From assembly GCA_002360535.1 (NCBI GenBank), contig DEQR01000041.1:8316-72315 (forward strand): a DNA stretch of 64,000 nt, written 5' to 3'. Shown here piece by piece: positions 59,752 to 64,000 of the stretch; position 1 is the first letter of the stretch; every line of letters starts with the position of its first letter. The position numbers were made by a program, and so were the translations under genes. The notes beneath the pieces are model-generated. The model ran no database searches, had not been told where the DNA came from, and worked only from the letters and a program-made list of their open reading frames with translations. Source of the stretch: Thiobacillus sp. UBA3361. Lineage in GTDB: Bacteria; Pseudomonadota; Gammaproteobacteria; Burkholderiales; Thiobacillaceae.

Positions 59752-62510
59752 ATGGAACGTCGGGAATTCCTCAGGAACACCGCCTACTGCGGCCTGGCGC
59801 TGGCCTTCGGCGGGCCGCTGGCGCCCCTTTCCGCGCATGCGGCGGGAACCCCCGCCGCCCGCGCCTGGGAAGACCGCTACCGGCGCGAATTCCTCGACAC
59901 CCGCGGCGATGCCCAGGGCTTCGCCTTCCACTGCTCCAACTGCCAGGGCAATTGCGCCTGGAAGGTCTACGCGAAGGATGGCGTGGTCACGCGCGAGGAG
60001 CAGGCCGCCGCCTACCCGCCCGTCAGCCCGAAGATTCCCGACGCCAACCCGCGCGGCTGCAACAAGGGCATCGTGCACTCCAAGCAGATGGCCCAGGCCG
60101 ACCGCCTGCTCCATCCCATGAAGCGCGCGGGCAAGCGCGGCGAGGGCAAGTGGGAGCGGGTATCGTGGGACGCGGCCATCGACGACATCGCCGCCCGCGT
60201 CGTCAACAGTCTGGACAAGCACGGCCTCGCCTCGCTCATGGTCTATTGCGGCACCGGCATCCTCTCCCAGGGACGGCGCGCCGGGCCGCTGAGATTGGGC
60301 TCATTGCTGGGCGCCCAGCGCCTCTACCCCGCCAGCGCGGTGGGCGACATGTTCACCGGCGCCTCGCTGGCCTATGGCCTGGCCACCGTGGGCCACACCC
60401 TCGATGCCTGGTTCGAGGCCAAAACGATCATCCTCTGGGGCATCAACCCGGCGGTGACCCGCATCCCCGACGCCCATTACCTGATGGAGGCGCGCTACAA
60501 CGGGGCCAGGATCTACTGCATCACCCCCGAATACAACGCCAGCGCCAAGCTCGCCACGGACTGGCTGCCGGTGAAGGCGGGCACGGACAGCCACCTGGCC
60601 ATGTCGCTGCTGCATGTGCTGTTTCGCGACAAGCTCATCGACCGCGATTTCGTGCGCGAGCAGACCGATCTGCCCTTCCTGATCAGGACCGACACCGGCG
60701 ACCTGCTGCGCCACAGGGATCTGCGCGACAAGGGCAAGGAGGACGTTTTCTATTGCTGGGACGAGGCCACCGGATCGGCCCAGGCCATGCCCGGCAGCCA
60801 GGGGCACTTCAAGAAGTCGCTGCGCCTGGGCAAACTGAAGCCCGCGCTGGAAGGCGCCTGGCAGGTCAAGGGCAAGGACGGCGGCATGATCCCGGTGACC
60901 ACGGTGTTCGAGCAGGCGCGGCGCGAGGCGCTGAAATTCCCGCCGGCCGAGACCCAAAAAGTCACCGGCGTGCACCCCGAGCTGGTGGAGCGCATGGCGA
61001 AGGATTTTGCCCGTTCCGACAAGGCCATCGTCAACATCGGCTTCTCGCTGCACAAATACGTCTCGGGAACGATGACCTGCTGGGCGGCGGCCCTGGCCTG
61101 CGCCCTGACCGGCCACGCCGGCGAGCGCGGCGGGCTGGACACCGAGAACAACTGGAGCCTGGGCGGTATCGGCCCGCTTTCCAGCCCCAAGCCGGCGCGT
61201 TTCGCCTCCGGCTTCTTCAGCGAATGGATGAACGGCGGCATGGAAAAGACCATGCGCCAACACTATTCCGATGCCCACCTGAAACAGGCGATGGGCGTCG
61301 ATCACCAGGAGATCGGCGCCCTGGCGGCCAACTACGCGGAGCATAGCGGCGCCTGGTTCGGCAAGCCCCGGGCCCTGCTGCTGTTCGCCGACAACCTGCT
61401 GCGCCGCAACAAGTCGGAGGCGCACTACCGCCAGGCCTTCGTCGAGGGCCTGGACCTGTTCGTGGACGTCAACCACCGCATGGACAGCACCGCCCTGTGG
61501 GCCGACTACGTGCTGCCGGCCAAGAGCCAGTACGAGGCCTGGGACCTGTGCGGCGAGCTGGGCTACCACCGCTTCTGCAACATCACGGTGCCGCCCAAAG
61601 GCCTGAAGCCCGTGGGCGAGACCCGGTCCGAATGGGAAATCTGCCTGCTGCTGGCCCAGGCGATTTCTAAAGAAGCGAAGCGGCGCGGGCTGCCCGCCCT
61701 CCCCGACCCCGACTTCCTGGAGACCAAGGCCGACAAGGCGGCCCCGGTGATGCGCGACCTGGCCAACCTGCCCGAGGACTTCACCGACCACGGCCAACTC
61801 ATGGACGACGAGGCGGTGGTGCGCTGGCTGATGCGGAACGTGCCCGCCATCGCCCCCTGGACGCCGGAAGACGCCATGAAGCACGGCTACGTGACGCTCA
61901 ACCGCGAGGCCGGCTTCAACTCGCCCCTCTACGCCAACCGGCCCTTCCACTCCTTCGAGCACAACGTCTACCTGCGCCAGCCCTACAAGACCCTGTCGGG
62001 GCGGCAGCAGTTCTACGTCGACCATCCGCTGTTCAAGCGGCTGGGCTGCGCCACGCCCACGGCCATGCGGCCGGTGCGGCCCAATAGTTTCCCTCTGGCC
62101 TTCTGGACGCCCCACACCCGCCACGGCATCCACTCCCAGTGGCGCGCCAACACGCAGCTGCTGCGCCTGCAGCGCGGCGAGCCCTACGTCTGGCTCAACC
62201 CGGACACCGCGCGTAGCCGAGGCATCGCGGAGGGCGACCCGGTGCGCGTGTTCAACGACGTGGGCGCGTTCCGGGCGCGCGCCAAGCTCATGCCCTCGGC
62301 CCCGCCCGGCGCCGTGGTCATGGACCACGCCTGGGAGCCCTTCCAGTTCCGCGGCCGCCAGGGCCTCAACAGCGTGGTGGCGGGCCTGCTCTCGCCGCTG
62401 GAGCTGGTGGACGGCTGGGGCCACCTCAAGTTCAACCCCAACTGGGACGGCAACATGATCGCCTTCGAATCGGCGGTGGAGGTGGAGAAAGCAACGCAGA
62501 AGGTGCCGGT

Positions 62511-62514
<4 letters not shown>
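59752..62514 (+). CDS. Type II DMSO-reductase-family molybdoenzyme, catalytic alpha subunit
   Basis: A 920-residue Mo-bisMGD protein with a Tat signal (RREFLRN at residues 3-9). The N-terminal Fe-S site is H60-x3-C64-x3-C68-x34-C103 (FHCSNCQGNCAWK), the His-plus-three-Cys pattern of NarG and the type II group. Asp199 in SAVGDMFTG is the likely molybdenum ligand. Length fits ethylbenzene and DMS dehydrogenases, selenate and chlorate reductases. It starts four bases after the rhodanese and overlaps the beta gene by ATGA. Substrate is not evident; context favours a sulfur compound. It is not SoeA-like, since that group has a different Fe-S pattern and no haem-b gamma subunit. Confidence 0.88.
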
Positions 62515-63499
<985 letters not shown>

Positions 63500-63503
<4 letters not shown>

Positions 63504-64000
63504 AGCGCGCGCTCCTCTGCCTGCTGTGGGCGGCCCCCGCCTGGACGGCCCCGCCGCCCCTGGATCCCGCCGACCCCGCCTGGTCGCAAGCGCCGGCGAT
63601 TGCCGCGACCCTCTATCCCCAGTCCACCGTCCCTGGCGGGCCGGGCGGTGCCCCCCTGACCCTGGAGGCGCGCCGGCTGGAGGGCGATGGTCTGTGGGCC
63701 GTGCGCCTGACGTGGCCGGACGCCGTCGAGGACCGCCTGGACGCCCGCGCCACCCACCGCTTCGCCGACGCCATGGCGGTGCAGTTCGCCCCGCCGGACG
63801 GGCCTTTGCCCTACGTGGGCATGGGCGAGCCCGGCCGCGCCGTGCGTCTGTGGTACTGGCGCGCCGGTGGCCCCGTGGATCGCCTCTCCGCCCAGGGCTT
63901 CGGCAGCCTGGCCAGGGAGGCCGGCCCGGCGCCCGAGGCCCGCGCCACCCGCACGGCGACGGGCTGGACGCTGGTGCTGCGGGGCGCGGCGGAGCCCGCC
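63500..64000 (+). CDS. Haem-b gamma subunit, ethylbenzene-dehydrogenase-related (partial)
   Basis: The first 167 codons of a secreted protein, running off the window. After signal peptide MKRALLCLLWAAPAWTA comes a beta-sandwich with ATHRFADAMAVQFAP, LPYVGMGEPGRAVRLWYWRAG, matching the gamma subunits (EbdC/DdhC/SerC) that bind one haem b and pass electrons to a periplasmic cytochrome. It overlaps the beta gene by ATGA. A TorD-like chaperone gene would be expected next. Confidence 0.8.

Overview
The window is high-GC, densely packed bacterial DNA that reads as a betaproteobacterium. The housekeeping genes (rep, apaH, olsB-olsA, a PfkB kinase, a HAD-IB hydrolase), a PEP-CTERM protein and many c-type cytochromes all fit that group. 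Flavocytochrome c sulfide dehydrogenase (fccAB) and several rhodanese, DsrE and TauE genes suggest a sulfur-oxidising respiratory lifestyle. The genus cannot be fixed from this sequence alone.

Layout. 1-4.0 kb is a heavy-metal block: cadA, czcI and the start of czcC run leftward, divergent cadR runs rightward, and a decayed sensor-kinase tail follows. The block ends near the 3' end of tRNA-Phe. 4.7-16.3 kb holds core-like genes: a GT4 glycosyltransferase, PAP2 phosphatase, secreted PLC-like zinc protein, PfkB kinase, glycine-zipper lipoprotein, ornithine-lipid synthesis (olsB, olsA), apaH, rep, and a glycosyltransferase-like/sulfotransferase pair. 16.4-19.2 kb has a two-haem cytochrome c, tRNA-Arg and an AT-richer stretch with a PEP-CTERM gene. 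19.2-25.8 kb is a TetR-controlled RND efflux operon. 25.9-30.2 kb pairs fccAB with a divergent nine-haem cytochrome c/cytochrome b membrane fusion. 30.3-33 kb holds small or unknown secreted proteins. 33-39.5 kb is a transporter block: TRAP dctPQM, a DAACS symporter and an SLC13 carrier. 39.5-44.3 kb has a HAD hydrolase, a CbiM-like permease, a TlpA protein and exbB-exbD-tonB.

44.5-48.6 kb is an arsenosugar-type cluster (arsS, a mercuric-reductase-like flavoprotein, and two rSAM-associated glycosyltransferases). 48.6-52.6 kb is a small mobile/defence-like interruption: a NERD protein, group II intron and IS3 remnants, a DUF1778/GNAT toxin-antitoxin pair and a DUF4143 ATPase with a large upstream palindrome. 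52.6-64 kb resumes with arsM, then a sulfur-themed region: a VTT-rhodanese fusion, a sterol desaturase-like protein, a frameshifted DsrE protein and an ArsR-rhodanese regulator on the minus strand. Divergent from these are TauE/SafE, two unknown exported proteins, a TlpA thioredoxin, an exported rhodanese and a three-subunit type II DMSO-reductase-family molybdoenzyme (alpha with Tat signal, beta with Fe-S clusters, gamma running off the window end).

The most interesting candidate for an undescribed system is this last operon. It looks like a periplasmic molybdoenzyme of the ethylbenzene/DMS dehydrogenase and selenate/chlorate reductase clade, with sulfur-relay and thiol-redox partners and a rhodanese-fused ArsR regulator. 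Its substrate cannot be read from sequence, but the neighbours point to an inorganic or organic sulfur compound. Two palindromic repeats have landed in frame in the signal-peptide regions of two exported thiol or sulfur proteins, which is unusual.
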